A stretch of DNA of 64,000 bases from JAWKTM01 sp041399085 (GCA_041399085.1 JAWKTM010000013.1:1-64000), one strand, 5' to 3'; counted from the first letter of the stretch, positions 36,877 through 46,503 are shown. Notes: generated from the letters alone by a model not told the origin. Numbers and translations: made by a program.

Positions 36877-37764
36877 ATGGCACGCAAAGGTTCCGCTTTC
36901 GCCGGTTTGTCGGTCGCGATCACGACGCCGTTTCAAAACGGGCAAATCGATGTGGCTCGGCTGCGCGAACAGGTTGAGTTTCAAATCGCCGCCGGAACCA
37001 CCTGTTTGTGCCCGACGGGAACAACCGGCGAGAGCCCAACATTAACTCACGAAGAGCACGAACGTGTCATCAGTGAAGTCGTGCAGCTTGCCCGAGGACG
37101 CATTAAAGTGATGCCGGGCACTGGTTCCAATAGCACGGCCGAGGCTTTGCGACTGACTCGTTGGGCAGCGAAGGAGGGCGCCGACGCCGCGTTGATGGTG
37201 GCGCCATATTACAACAAGCCAACGCAAACAGGTTTTTACGAACACTATAAGGCCGTGGCCGAGGCCGTCGATATCCCGATTTGCGTCTATAACATTCCAG
37301 GCCGAACCGGTAAGAATATCGAGCCCGAGACCATCGCTCGCTTGGCGGAAATCCCTAACATCACGATGGTCAAAGAGGCGACCGGTTCGCTTGACCAAGC
37401 TTCCCAGGTACTGGCCACGACAAATCTAACAGTACTCAGCGGCGACGATAGCTTGACGTTGCCATTAATGTCGGTGGGCGCGGAAGGCGTTATTAGCGTC
37501 GTCGGTAACATTGTGCCGCACGACATGATTTCTTTAATTCAAGCTTTTAACGCCAGCGATACAAAGCAGGCCGAAGTCTGGCATCACAAATTGTTCCCGC
37601 TGTGCCGAGACATGCTGGGGTTGGCGACCAACCCCATTCCCATCAAAGCCGCCATGAAGTTGCTCAGCCGCGATAGCGGTGAACTTCGATTGCCAATGAC
37701 GCCGCTTGACGGCGACGGCGAAGCAAAACTGCTTGCGACTTTGCGAACCTACGGCTTGTTATAA
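36877..37764 (+). CDS. dapA: 4-hydroxy-tetrahydrodipicolinate synthase
   Basis: Condenses pyruvate with aspartate semialdehyde in the lysine and diaminopimelate pathway. The 295-residue length is standard. The N terminus begins with the substrate-binding GLSVAITTPF and TTGESPTL stretch, the catalytic tyrosine lies in ICVYNIPGRTG, and the Schiff-base lysine in ITMVKEATGS. The GDDSLTLP segment follows. Related N-acetylneuraminate lyases and other aldolases share the fold, but the TTGESPTL and YNIPGRT motifs favour DapA. Aspartate semialdehyde is also the precursor of ectoine, whose genes lie 5 kb away. Confidence 0.93.
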   Translation: MARKGSAFAGLSVAITTPFQNGQIDVARLREQVEFQIAAGTTCLCPTGTTGESPTLTHEEHERVISEVVQLARGRIKVMPGTGSNSTAEALRLTRWAAKEGADAALMVAPYYNKPTQTGFYEHYKAVAEAVDIPICVYNIPGRTGKNIEPETIARLAEIPNITMVKEATGSLDQASQVLATTNLTVLSGDDSLTLPLMSVGAEGVISVVGNIVPHDMISLIQAFNASDTKQAEVWHHKLFPLCRDMLGLATNPIPIKAAMKLLSRDSGELRLPMTPLDGDGEAKLLATLRTYGLL

Positions 37765-37809
37765 GCTAAGCCCTGACAACGTCCGGGCGCTACGCAACGA
37801 CTCGCGAAA

Positions 37810-38958
37810 CTACTTCGCCTTCGTGGCTTCAAGCAATCGCGCGAGTACCTCAGGCGCATCCCGGCCGCCGATTTCCAGATAGACGTCGCGCACGTCGCGA
37901 CTCGCTTGCCGGAAGGCGGCAATTTCCTGCTCGCTCAGCGGCGGCCGGAATTCCAAGTACGGGTTCTCGTCAATCAGTTCCTTTTGCTCCTCGGCGCTCA
38001 GCGAATTCACGAATCGATCCATCTTGCCGATCACTTTCAGCGGCGATTGCTTGCGCTTCTTGTCTCGCAATATGTCTTTAAGTCTTTCTGTCTGAAATTG
38101 GGTTTGCACGCCGAAAATGTATTCGTCCAACTCGGTGATGGTTCGCTTCAAAATGGCTTGGTGGTTCGCAGGCAGAGTCTCGACAAACGGGCGATTCGCG
38201 GCACATGTCGTAATAAAGGAGGTATGCCCCGGAAATATCATCCAGGATGTCACCTCATGAAACTTTTGACGTTCAATCGCGAAGATTGGATTCACTTGGC
38301 CGTCGATCATGTTCAACTGCAACGCGCTGTAAACTTCGGAATACGGCATCGGCGTGGGGCTGGCGCCATAAGCGTCGTAGGCCGCCAACAAAATCGGCGA
38401 TGTCATGACCCGCATCTTGACATTGCCAAAGTCGTCGGGGCTACGAACTCGCTGCTTCATGGTCCAAACCATCTCGCCTTCCGAGTAAATCGAGAGCAAC
38501 TTTAAGCCTTTCGGCGCGTAAAGTTGGTCAAGATCCTCGATCAACCGCGGGTCGCTTAATATTCGTTGGTTGGTACGATCGTCTTGCGACAGCACGAAAT
38601 GCAACAAGAACACTTGCATCTCGGGAATGAATTTGCCAAGACTCCCCGGCGAAGCCATCGCGAATTCGACAACTCCCATATTGAGTTGCTCGGTAATGTG
38701 AGTTGACGTGCCGAGCGTGCCATAGGGATACACCACCACTTCCACTTCGCCGTTCGTTCGCTCCTCGATCAGCCGCTTAAAGCGTAAGGCGTACTCGTGT
38801 TGAACGCTCCCTTCGGACTCTTCGATGGCGAACCGCCATGTCTCAGCCACCTGACGTGAGTCGCCGGCGAGGTCACGGCCGCATCCGCACAGCAAAATCA
38901 TTGCGCCCAACAGCGTTATAATCAGGGGGGCGAACGACGACAATTTGCGGATATTCAT
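37810..38958 (-). CDS. TRAP transporter substrate-binding protein, TeaA/DctP-like
   Basis: The extracytoplasmic binding protein of a TRAP transporter, 382 residues. The N terminus has a hydrophobic segment ending LLCGCG, so it may be a lipoprotein, as is common in planctomycetes. The body follows the DctP fold. Several stretches resemble the ectoine-binding protein TeaA as I remember it: WRFAIEESEGSVQ, EGEMVW, KMRVMTSP with its conserved arginine, ASPTPMPYSEVY and IDGQVNPIF with its asparagine. Those Arg and Asn positions bind the ligand carboxylate in that family. Next to ectABCD this makes ectoine or hydroxyectoine the likely ligand. It is last of a dctQ-dctM-dctP order, 4 bases after dctM. 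Confidence 0.82.
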   Translation of the reverse strand: MNIRKLSSFAPLIITLLGAMILLCGCGRDLAGDSRQVAETWRFAIEESEGSVQHEYALRFKRLIEERTNGEVEVVVYPYGTLGTSTHITEQLNMGVVEFAMASPGSLGKFIPEMQVFLLHFVLSQDDRTNQRILSDPRLIEDLDQLYAPKGLKLLSIYSEGEMVWTMKQRVRSPDDFGNVKMRVMTSPILLAAYDAYGASPTPMPYSEVYSALQLNMIDGQVNPIFAIERQKFHEVTSWMIFPGHTSFITTCAANRPFVETLPANHQAILKRTITELDEYIFGVQTQFQTERLKDILRDKKRKQSPLKVIGKMDRFVNSLSAEEQKELIDENPYLEFRPPLSEQEIAAFRQASRDVRDVYLEIGGRDAPEVLARLLEATKAK

Positions 38959-38962
38959 GGGC

Positions 38963-40270
38963 TCATCCCGAAAATGCGAGGTCGCGAAGCCACAACGCTA
39001 ACGGCGGAAACGCAATCAGCGTCACGGCGACAATCAGCAACAACATCAAGAACGGTGGAGTGCCACGAATCACCTCCCAATACGGCCGACGGAATATCGC
39101 GATAGCCGTAAAGATGTCACAACCGAATGGCGGTGTCGCCGATCCAATCGCCACTTGCAGTGTCACGGCGACTCCGACCAAAACGGGATCAATACCCGCC
39201 GCAACCGCAATTGGGTGAAATATCGGAGTGAGAATCAAGATAACCACTATGGGGTCAACAAACATACAGCCGACGAAGTAGGCGATGCTAATCGACAGCA
39301 TGATAGTCCAATAACCGGAATCCGCGGTCAGCCCCAACGTGTCCGTCAATAGCGCCTGAGGCAGTTGAGCGAACGAGATTACCCAGGAAAACGCCGCTCC
39401 GACACCGACCAGCACGAAGACGACGGCTGTTACCAAACCGGTGGACAACGCGGAACGGTAAAGCTCCCGCCATCCCATCTCGCGATACACGCCCACTTCG
39501 AGAACCGTGGCGTATAACACACATACCGCCGCTGCTTCCGTGGGGCTAAACACCCCCGAGTAGATTCCGCCCATAATGATCGCGGGAAAACCGAGCGGCA
39601 ATACGGCGCGCCGCAGTGCTTGTCCACGCTGTTTCCAATTGGCGACCGGTCGAGGTTCTTCTTGAGTCCCGCGCTTCGGAGATGCGAAATAGCAGTATCC
39701 GCAAAACAGCAGAAGAATGAGAAGTCCTGGCCCAATACCAGCGATGAAAAGCTCACCAATTGACGTACCCGAAACGACGCCATAAACAATCATGCCGATG
39801 CTAGGTGGAATCAACATCGCAATGTCGCTGGCATTGATTATCAGCGCTGTGGAGAACGGGCTCGAGTATCCTGCTTCCAACAACCTCGGGCGGAGCGGAC
39901 CACCGATGGCGACCACGGTCGCTTGAGTCGATCCCGACATGGCGCCGAACAAAGTACAGCTAACCGCCGTGGTCATCGGCAGGCCGCCTCGAACATGCCC
40001 CACGAAAGCGTCTACCATATCCAGCAATCGGTTTGCCGCTTGTCCGCGCGTCATAATATCGGCGGCCAGAACGAACATGGGAACCGCAATTAGCGCGGCG
40101 GGGGTGATGCCGCCAATCCACTGCTGAATGATGATTGTGGGTGGAACGTCGCTCGGATAGTAGATCAGCAACATCGCGAAGGTGGCGGCGGTCAGCGGAA
40201 CCTTCATGGGAAATCCGAGCAGCAGCAGCGCTACCATGATTCCGAACAATAATATCGCCATCCCCAGCAT
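38963..40270 (-). CDS. TRAP transporter large permease, DctM/TeaC-like
   Basis: The large membrane subunit of a sodium-driven TRAP transporter, 435 residues with about twelve membrane segments. It starts with a hydrophobic MLGMAILLFGIMVALLLLG helix and has the family phrases SCTLFGAMSGSTQATVVAIGG, PPSIGMIVYGVVSGTS and SATPPFGCDIFTAIAIF. It begins 3 bases after the small-permease gene and is followed by the binding-protein gene with a 4-base gap, giving a tight Q-M-P operon. By context it would take up ectoine-type solutes. Confidence 0.88.
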   Translation of the reverse strand: MLGMAILLFGIMVALLLLGFPMKVPLTAATFAMLLIYYPSDVPPTIIIQQWIGGITPAALIAVPMFVLAADIMTRGQAANRLLDMVDAFVGHVRGGLPMTTAVSCTLFGAMSGSTQATVVAIGGPLRPRLLEAGYSSPFSTALIINASDIAMLIPPSIGMIVYGVVSGTSIGELFIAGIGPGLLILLLFCGYCYFASPKRGTQEEPRPVANWKQRGQALRRAVLPLGFPAIIMGGIYSGVFSPTEAAAVCVLYATVLEVGVYREMGWRELYRSALSTGLVTAVVFVLVGVGAAFSWVISFAQLPQALLTDTLGLTADSGYWTIMLSISIAYFVGCMFVDPIVVILILTPIFHPIAVAAGIDPVLVGVAVTLQVAIGSATPPFGCDIFTAIAIFRRPYWEVIRGTPPFLMLLLIVAVTLIAFPPLALWLRDLAFSG

Positions 40271-40273
40271 CTG

Positions 40274-40817
40274 TTAAATTTCCTGTGTCACCGGCTGTTC
40301 GTATTCGTCTTTCTTTTCAAACGACAGATAAATGTCGTCGCTCGTAACGTTTTTGAGCGTCGCCAAGGCATATTGAACACCCGCCAAACAGAGTCCGACC
40401 GGCGCGACGGTGTAGATCACGTAGAACGGCACTCGCAGCGCCGGATAGACTCCGCCCAACTCATACACGGTTCGCACGTACAGAACGGCATACCATGCAA
40501 GTGCGAACATCAGCAACAAGTACAGGCAGAATACCAATCATGAAGAGTTTGCGGACCGTCAACGGCAGCGAGTCGTAGATCGCCGTCATGCGAATATGAC
40601 GGCCCTTGCTGGCGGCATAACTGAGTCCCACAAAGCACACGATGATAATGCAGAACTGCGACACCTCCTGCGCGACCGCTAAACTGAATCCGAGAAATGT
40701 TCGGCAGACGACGTTCACGATCGTAAGAACGGCAATTAGCAGCGTGGCGAATGCAAGGATGACTTCTTCGATGCGTTGCAGCGTTCGCCCCGCCGCGGAA
40801 ATTGTGTGACTAGGCAT
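40274..40817 (-). pseudogene. TRAP transporter small permease, DctQ/TeaB-like, frameshifted as sequenced
   Basis: The small membrane subunit of the TRAP transporter, with four membrane helices. The start at 40817 follows AGGAGG by 12 bases. The first part reads MPSHTISAAGRTLQRIEEV and on through QEVSQFCIIIVCFVGLSYAASKGRHIRM; the second continues as VFCLYLLLMFALAWYAV to the stop at 40274. The frame changes at about 40538-40541, where one extra base or two missing are needed after LFM. The C-terminal tail (DIYLSFEKKDEYEQP) is intact. Only one lesion is seen, so an error or a recent mutation is likely. It begins the TRAP operon and faces the CmcI-type gene across about 190 bases. Confidence 0.8.
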
Positions 40818-41009
40818 ATTTTGGTAGCACCTCCTATTCGCGAATACGCAAGGCACCAAATGTTCGCTATGAGCGGCGAAACTTCCGGGGGGCTCGTTGT
40901 CTATCTTGACACAAGACGACAACCATGCGCGATACGAGCTTTCAGCTAAGGGTTGTTGCTGAACACCATACACGATAGGGTAAGGGTTTCGCAAACGATG
41001 GAGGCAATT

Positions 41010-41792
41010 ATGACCAACTCGGTGCGCGACGATTCCCACAGCGACTATCACGCCATCAAGGCAGAGGCCGCGAGAGCGATGCGGCGCGGCGTGTGGAACG
41101 ACCGATTTGAAGAACGATTCGTGCCATTCTCCTCGCGCGAGATGCGTTGCGACTTACCGCGCGAAGCCATTCGGCACGTCAGCGAAGGAAAGCACTACAT
41201 CAGCTACCGGGGCCTACCCATGGCCAAGGATCCCTTCGATTTGACGCTATACCAGACGCTGTTTTACGAAGTGCAACCTCGTACCATCATTGAACTTGGC
41301 GCGTATACGGGCGCCAGCGCGTGGTGGATGGCCGATGTATTACGGACCTTCGAGATCGAGAGCCAGGTCATCGCCGTCGATATTGACTTGTCGCTGGTGG
41401 ATGACGACCTCAAGCGGCGAGACGGTTTGCGATTCGTGCAGGGCGATTGCCATCAGATCGAGCAGCTTTTTCCCGCCGAAACGCTGCGCGATATCCCTCA
41501 TCCGCTCATTTTGATTGACGATGCGCATGTGAATGTGGAAGGCGTCTACGAGCATTTCCATCAGCACGGCTTTCAGCCGGGCGACTATTTAATCATCGAG
41601 GACACAATCCCCTGGATCCCGGGCACTTTCGGAGTTTCAGAGAGCGTTTCGGAGTGGGGCGATTGGAAATGGCAGGAAATCACAAAGTTCTTCGAGCGTC
41701 ATTCGGCGCAGTACCCGGTTGACCGTTATTACACCGATTTCTTTGGATATAACGGTACATGGAACTGGAACGGGTTTGTGAAGCGAGTGTGA
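41010..41792 (+). CDS. CmcI-type methyltransferase (cephalosporin hydroxylase family)
   Basis: A 260-residue SAM-binding protein of the CmcI/rhamnosyl O-methyltransferase family (PF04989 type). The start at 41010 is set by GGAGG five bases upstream. SAM-binding signs are TIIELGAYTGASAWWMADVL, AVDIDLSLVDDD and FVQGDCHQI; the metal-binding acids are likely in LILIDDAHVNVEG and IIEDTIPWIPG. Members modify antibiotics or sugars by O-methylation. It is divergent from the TRAP operon and 257 bases before ectA on the same strand. A role in the ectoine locus, for example methylating an ectoine derivative or a sugar osmolyte, is possible but not shown. Confidence 0.75.
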   Translation: MTNSVRDDSHSDYHAIKAEAARAMRRGVWNDRFEERFVPFSSREMRCDLPREAIRHVSEGKHYISYRGLPMAKDPFDLTLYQTLFYEVQPRTIIELGAYTGASAWWMADVLRTFEIESQVIAVDIDLSLVDDDLKRRDGLRFVQGDCHQIEQLFPAETLRDIPHPLILIDDAHVNVEGVYEHFHQHGFQPGDYLIIEDTIPWIPGTFGVSESVSEWGDWKWQEITKFFERHSAQYPVDRYYTDFFGYNGTWNWNGFVKRV

Positions 41793-42049
41793 GTTTCAGG
41801 GAACTGTCGGTGGATTTCGTCGTTGATCGCGGTTGAAACCGCTGGACGCTTCGGTTAGGGTGGTTAGCCCGCCCGTTGGCGAGATGTGACGGAGCCCGTA
41901 TTTCCCTTGGGTGAATCGCGTCAGTATGTCAATCCGAATGCTGCACTGATTGAAGACTGTTCAAACTCAATTGCAGTGTTAACTCGAATACGGAGACCAC
42001 AAGTAGTTGGTGAATTTGTTGTTGCGGTGCCTTGTCTGCCGTAGCGGCG

Positions 42050-42616
42050 ATGGAACCGGCTATTTGCAGCAGTATCGTGCGAGCAGAGAGCCTTCCCGCC
42101 AAGCCAACGAACGAGACCGAGGCGCTCGCGATCCGCACCGCCAAGGTCGACGACGCTGCTAGTATGTGGCAACTCGTTGATGGATCGGGGGTCCTCGATC
42201 TAAATTCCCGCTACTGTTATCTATTGTTGTGTCGTGAGTTTTCCGACACTTGCTTGGTTGCCACGTTAAGAAATCGCGTCGTCGGTTTCGTAACGGCCTT
42301 CCGTTCACCGCAACGTCCTCACACGCTATTTGTATGGCAAATTGGTGTGGACGCCGCTTTGCGTGGCCAGGGCGTGGCCGGTCAGTTATTAGATTCGCTG
42401 ACGTCTTTGGCGTTGGGCGAACCGATTCGATTTCTGGAAGCGACCGTGACTCCGTCGAATACGGCCTCGCGTCGTCTTTTCCAGTCTTTTGCCGGTCGGC
42501 ACGGCGTCCCTTGCCGTATCGAAGCCGGCTTCACCAGCGAGATGTTGGGCGGTCAACACGAGGCCGAACAGCTTTTTCGCATTGGTCCGTTTCCCGAGAC
42601 GATGCACCGCGGCTAG
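42050..42616 (+). CDS. ectA: L-2,4-diaminobutyrate acetyltransferase EctA
   Basis: A GNAT-fold enzyme of about 188 residues that acetylates L-2,4-diaminobutyrate, the second step of ectoine synthesis. The start at 42050 (MEPAICSS) is preferred over a TTG at 42032. The acetyl-CoA loop lies in GVDAALRGQGVAGQLLDSL, and EctA-type stretches are MWQLVDGSGVLDLNSRYCYLLLC, FVTAFRSPQRP, TLFVWQIGV and EATVTPSNTASRRLFQSFA. It is intact. The ectB start lies 38 bases downstream with its own strong ribosome site, so the four genes form one operon. Confidence 0.94.
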   Translation: MEPAICSSIVRAESLPAKPTNETEALAIRTAKVDDAASMWQLVDGSGVLDLNSRYCYLLLCREFSDTCLVATLRNRVVGFVTAFRSPQRPHTLFVWQIGVDAALRGQGVAGQLLDSLTSLALGEPIRFLEATVTPSNTASRRLFQSFAGRHGVPCRIEAGFTSEMLGGQHEAEQLFRIGPFPETMHRG

Positions 42617-42654
42617 TCGTGCTTCGTCGCCCATTCCGAAGGAGAATTGGTCTC

Positions 42655-43934
42655 ATGATGGAAGTATTCGACCGAATGGAATCCGAGGTCCGAAGCTACT
42701 GTCGAATGTTCCCCACGGTATTCACCACCGCTCGTGACCATCGAATGTGGGACGAGCAGGAGATGAATATATTGACTTCTTGCCCAACGCGGGGCGCTGA
42801 ATTACTGGCCACAACAATTCGCTGCTCAAGTCCGCGCTGCTGGAATACATCAGGCAGGACGGCATCACCAGTCTCGATATGGCGACCGAAGCCAAGCGAG
42901 GTTTTCTTGGAGAGCTTTTCGCAATCGCATCCTCGAACCGCGCGACATGGACTACAAGGTCATGTTTCCAGGTCCCACAGGTACCAACTGTGTGTGGAAG
43001 CATTCAAATCGCTCGATTGGTGACGGGACGTTCCAATGTGATTGCCTTTACCCACGCCTTTCACGGGATGACGCTTGGCTCGCTGGCGTTGACAGGCAAT
43101 GGCAGCAAGCGCGAAGGTGCGGGCGTGCCGTTGACGGATGTGACACGGATGCCCTTCTGTGGCTATATGGGCTCGGAACTCGACACCATCGACTTGTTGG
43201 AGCAGCATCTGCAAGACACCAGCAGCGGCGTCGATTTGCCGGCCGCTTTGATTCTGGAGACCGTTCAGGCCGAAGGCGGTGTGAACGTTGCATCCAATCC
43301 TTGGTTGCGACGACTGCGAAACCTGCTGAAAAAGTTCGAGATTCTGTTGATTGTGGACGACATTCAAGTTGGCTGTGGCCGCACGGGCTCGTTCTTTAGC
43401 TTCGAGGCCGCCGAGTTGGATCCGGACATTATCTGTCTATCCAAGTCGCTGTCGGGATATGGAACCCCGATGGCCGTGACGTTGATTCGGCCGGAGTTGG
43501 ACGTGTGGGAGCCGGGCAAGCACAACGGTACGTTCCGGGGCCACAATCTGGCGTTTGTCACCGCGACCGCGGCTTTGGAGAACTATTGGGCTGACGATCA
43601 GTTGTCGCGGGATGTCAAACGGCGTGGCAAATTGGTGCGCGACCGTTTGCTGCAATTCGCCGATGTTTACGGTGGAACAGTCCGAGGCCGTGGACTGATC
43701 CAAGGAATTGAGTTCACCAATTCGGAAACGGCGACCGAGGTCGCCCGCGCCGCCTTTGATCGCGGTTTGATTATCGAGACGGCAGGGGCACAAGACGAAG
43801 TCTTGAAGATCTTGCCCTCGTTGACGATTTCCGACGAAGCGTTACAGCAAGGGTTAAATATTATCGGCGAGAGCTTGGCCGCCGTGTTGGGAGATGTGGT
43901 TGAACCCGCCGCAAATACCTTGGGAGATAAGTAA
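42655..43934 (+). pseudogene. ectB: Diaminobutyrate-2-oxoglutarate aminotransferase EctB, frameshifted as sequenced
   Basis: A PLP-dependent class III aminotransferase that makes L-2,4-diaminobutyrate from aspartate semialdehyde. It starts at 42655 after GGAG with MEVFDRMESEVRSYCRMFP. Between 42759 and about 43010 the expected sequence continues but in pieces over three frames: DEYIDFLPNAG, then LNY, then GHNNSLLKSALLEYIR and ITSLDMATEAKRGF, then MDYKVMFPGPTGTN, then IARLVTGRSNVIAF. At least five frame changes are needed, several fitting shortened G runs. From there to the stop at 43934 the frame is intact, with ILLIVDDIQVGCGRTG and the PLP lysine in LSKSLSGYG. The stop is directly followed by the ectC start. 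Confidence 0.88.
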
Positions 43935-44374
43935 ATGATTGTGCGCAAACTAAATGAGATCCGCGGAACCAATCGAGAGACATCCGCGAACAACTGGGTT
44001 AGTCAGCGGTTGTTGTTGAGCGACGACGAATGGGTTTTCGTTGCACGACACGATTATTCACGCGGGCACGTCAACGGAAATACTACCAGAACAATTTGAG
44101 CCGTGTACTGCATTAGAGCAAGGGGACCGTGCGGCTGGTCGAATCCGGCGAAGTGTTCGATATCCAGGCTGGAACGGTATATGCCTTGGATCGAAACGAC
44201 AAACATGTGTTGGCAGCGAATCGAAGGATACGGATGGTGTGTGTGTTCAACCCGCCGCTGGTCGGTGATGAGACGCACGACGAATCGGGGGCCTACCCGT
44301 TGCTTCAAGCAGCCCAGGCCCGAAGTGGCGAACGCTTAGTCGCCCGTCGCGTGCTCGCGATTGGTTATTTCTGA
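43935..44374 (+). pseudogene. ectC: Ectoine synthase EctC, frameshifted as sequenced
   Basis: The cupin-fold lyase that closes N-gamma-acetyl-diaminobutyrate to ectoine. It starts at 43935, one base after the ectB stop, with MIVRKLNEIRGTNRETSANNW. From 44028 to about 44129 the frame changes about five times; the pieces MGF, SLHDTIIHAGTSTEI, VYCI and VRLVESGEV line up with the family once G and T runs are lengthened (for example TTGAGCC for an expected TTGGAGGCC). The remainder is intact: GTVYALDRNDKHVL, VCVFNPPLVGDETHD, GAYPLL, with the metal-binding cupin residues. The ending RVLAIGYF is unusual in being short. Confidence 0.85.
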
Positions 44375-44475
44375 ATCCACGCTGGCTTGTGACGAGATCT
44401 CGGCTTGTCGCAAGCCCAGCGTTGGCAACGCCTGCATCCGCCGCCAGAGATCATGTGACCGGGAGAACAAGTCTA

Positions 44476-45406
44476 ATGAGTGTTATGACATCGGAATCGG
44501 TGGCCGATCCTTACTGGTCGCGCACTTCGTCCGAAGAGCAGATTGTCGCTCGCGAGGATCCCGCGGCGTGGGCCGAGTATTCGACGGACGCGGGCGAGTC
44601 CGCTTTGTCGCTCGAGCAATTCCAGAGACTACGCGAACGCCGGATTTCATTACGCTCCCCGGCCTGTTCTCTTATCCTCGGAAGCCCACGTGTTATTGAA
44701 CGAGGCCGAGCGGTTAGCGTCCGCGGTCGATCGGCCGAGACCGGGGGTTGTCATGGAGCCCGGCAGCCGGATCGTGCGATCGCTGTTTCGTATTCACCGC
44801 ACGAACAAGTTGTTCCATGCGGTAGCTCGGGACCCGCGACTGGTTGATATCGCGCGGCAGGTGCTGGGCAGCGAGGTGTACGTGCATCAATCACGTATCA
44901 ACTTTAAGCCAGCCTTTGACGGGAAAGAATTCTTTTGGCACTCAGACTTTGAGACTTGGCACGTCGAGGATGGCATGCCGCGCATGCGGGCCGTCAGCGT
45001 TTCGATTGGCTTGACGGACAACAACGAATTCAACGGCCCTCTGATGGTTGTCCCTGGCTCGCACCGATCCTACGTGCGATGCGTGGGGCAGACGCCGGAA
45101 AATCACTTCGAGCATTCGCTGCGCAAGCAAGAGTATGGAGTTCCTTCGCGCGACGCGATGCGAAAACTGGTCGAGCAAGGCGGCATGGCCGCGCCGAAGG
45201 GCCCAGCCGGCTCGGCGCTGTTTTTCGAATGTAACTTGATGCACGGATCGAGCGGCAATCTCAGTCCGTATCCGCGCACCAATTTGTTCATCGTGTACAA
45301 CAGCGTCGAGAACGCCGTGCGGGATCCGTTCGGCGGAATGCCACCCCGCCCCGAATTTCTCAGCGAACGAACGGTGACGCCGGTGAGCGAATTGACCCTC
45401 GACTGA
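44476..45406 (+). pseudogene. ectD: Ectoine hydroxylase EctD, frameshifted as sequenced
   Basis: An Fe(II)/2-oxoglutarate dioxygenase that converts ectoine to 5-hydroxyectoine. It starts at 44476 after GGGAGA with DPYWSRTSSEEQIVAREDP. Between about 44629 and 44680 three frame changes separate EQF, DYANAGF, ITLPGLFS and SSEAHVLLNEAE. After that the frame is intact to 45406. It holds VHQSRINFKPAF and the EctD hallmark FFWHSDFETWHVEDGMPRM with the iron His and Asp, then GPLMVVPGSHRSYV and NLMHGSSGNLSPYPRTNLF with the distal His and the 2-oxoglutarate Arg. It ends the operon, about 100 bases after ectC. Confidence 0.9.
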
Positions 45407-45539
45407 TAATGGCTTCTCGGCGTTCGGTTCGTTTGCCGAGTTGCATTTCCGCCACTTGCATTGAGATTGACGCGTTGGCAGTGATAAGATAGTTCGGTCG
45501 TCGCAAGCTTCAATCCGTTTTGTGTCGAGGAGAATGCCG

Positions 45540-46466
45540 ATGTCCGCACGATTGCACTGCTTGGTCTTGTTGCTGGTGGCAATGAGCGGGGCGATTGGAC
45601 GTGCGGAGTCGCCGCCCGATGCGTTGGACCAGTCGCAGGAAATTGCCGAGGCCATTCGCTCGTTAGACGCCGAACTCTTCGCGGATCGACAGGCGGCCTC
45701 GTCCACGCTGCAAGGGCTTGGCAAGCACGCGATTCCCGCGCTCGAAGCGGCCGCGTCGTCCGACAGCGCCGAAGTTCGTTCGCGATCCGTCGAAGTGCTG
45801 GCCAAACACGCCAAGCATGGAACGGCCGAGACGCGGACTTTGGCCGAGCAAGCCCTGGACCGACTCACGAAGTCGGATCGACCAGCCGTTGCTAATTTGG
45901 CCAAGCAAGCGATCCAATCCGAACAACCCGATCCGAACGCCAATCCCATCGCCGTGTTCAACGGCATGGCGCCAATCCGCATCAACCCGGCACAGATTCA
46001 AGTCCAGATGCAGGCTCAGGGGATCGCCGGTGGCGTCCGACGTACCACGAAGATCAGCAAGGCCAACGGCGTGAAGACGATCGAGGTCGAAGAGAATGAC
46101 CGCAAGATCAAAGTCGTCGAGAGCGCCAAGGGGCTTGAGGTCGAGCTGACTAAGAAGCAAAACGGCAAGGAAACGACCGAAAAGTTTCAGGCGAAGGATT
46201 TGGCGGAGCTCAAGAAGAAACATCCCGAGGCCGCGAAGGCTTACGACGAAGTAAACCGCCAGGGCGGCATTCAGATTCAAATCAACGGCGGCGCGATTGG
46301 GCCCGCCATTCCAGCTCGCCAGCCCGCCGCGCCGCCACAGATTCGGGATGCGCTGAAACGCCAAGTCGAGTCGCTCAAGCGAATCGAAAAGACGGAAGCG
46401 AATCGCGCGGCGCTCGAGCGTTCGATTCAGCGACTGGAAGAGCAGATCCAACGGCTTGGCGGTTGA
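45540..46466 (+). CDS. Exported helical-repeat protein, unknown function
   Basis: An exported protein of about 308 residues that I cannot name. The ATG at 45540 lies 8 bases from GAGGAG and gives a signal peptide ending GAIGRAE. Residues about 25-125 look like HEAT-type helical repeats (LFADRQAASSTLQGLGKHAIPALEAAASS, VRSRSVEVLAKHA). The middle (about 150-240) is a positively charged beta-rich stretch with repeated VE and EE residues (KTIEVEENDRKIKVVE), like domains of periplasmic planctomycete proteins, and the end is a coiled coil (LKRIEKTEANRAALERSIQRLEEQIQRL). A protein-binding scaffold is likely. It stands alone. Confidence 0.65.
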   Translation: MSARLHCLVLLLVAMSGAIGRAESPPDALDQSQEIAEAIRSLDAELFADRQAASSTLQGLGKHAIPALEAAASSDSAEVRSRSVEVLAKHAKHGTAETRTLAEQALDRLTKSDRPAVANLAKQAIQSEQPDPNANPIAVFNGMAPIRINPAQIQVQMQAQGIAGGVRRTTKISKANGVKTIEVEENDRKIKVVESAKGLEVELTKKQNGKETTEKFQAKDLAELKKKHPEAAKAYDEVNRQGGIQIQINGGAIGPAIPARQPAAPPQIRDALKRQVESLKRIEKTEANRAALERSIQRLEEQIQRLGG

Positions 46467-46503
46467 TTTGTTCTGATTTGTTCTAGTCGCGTCGCCATCT
46501 AGC

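Noticed and set aside
44942..45985. Minus-strand frame of 347 codons across the end of ectD and the start of the next gene.
   Set aside because: It spans two supported plus-strand genes and is Ser/Arg/Ala-rich noise.
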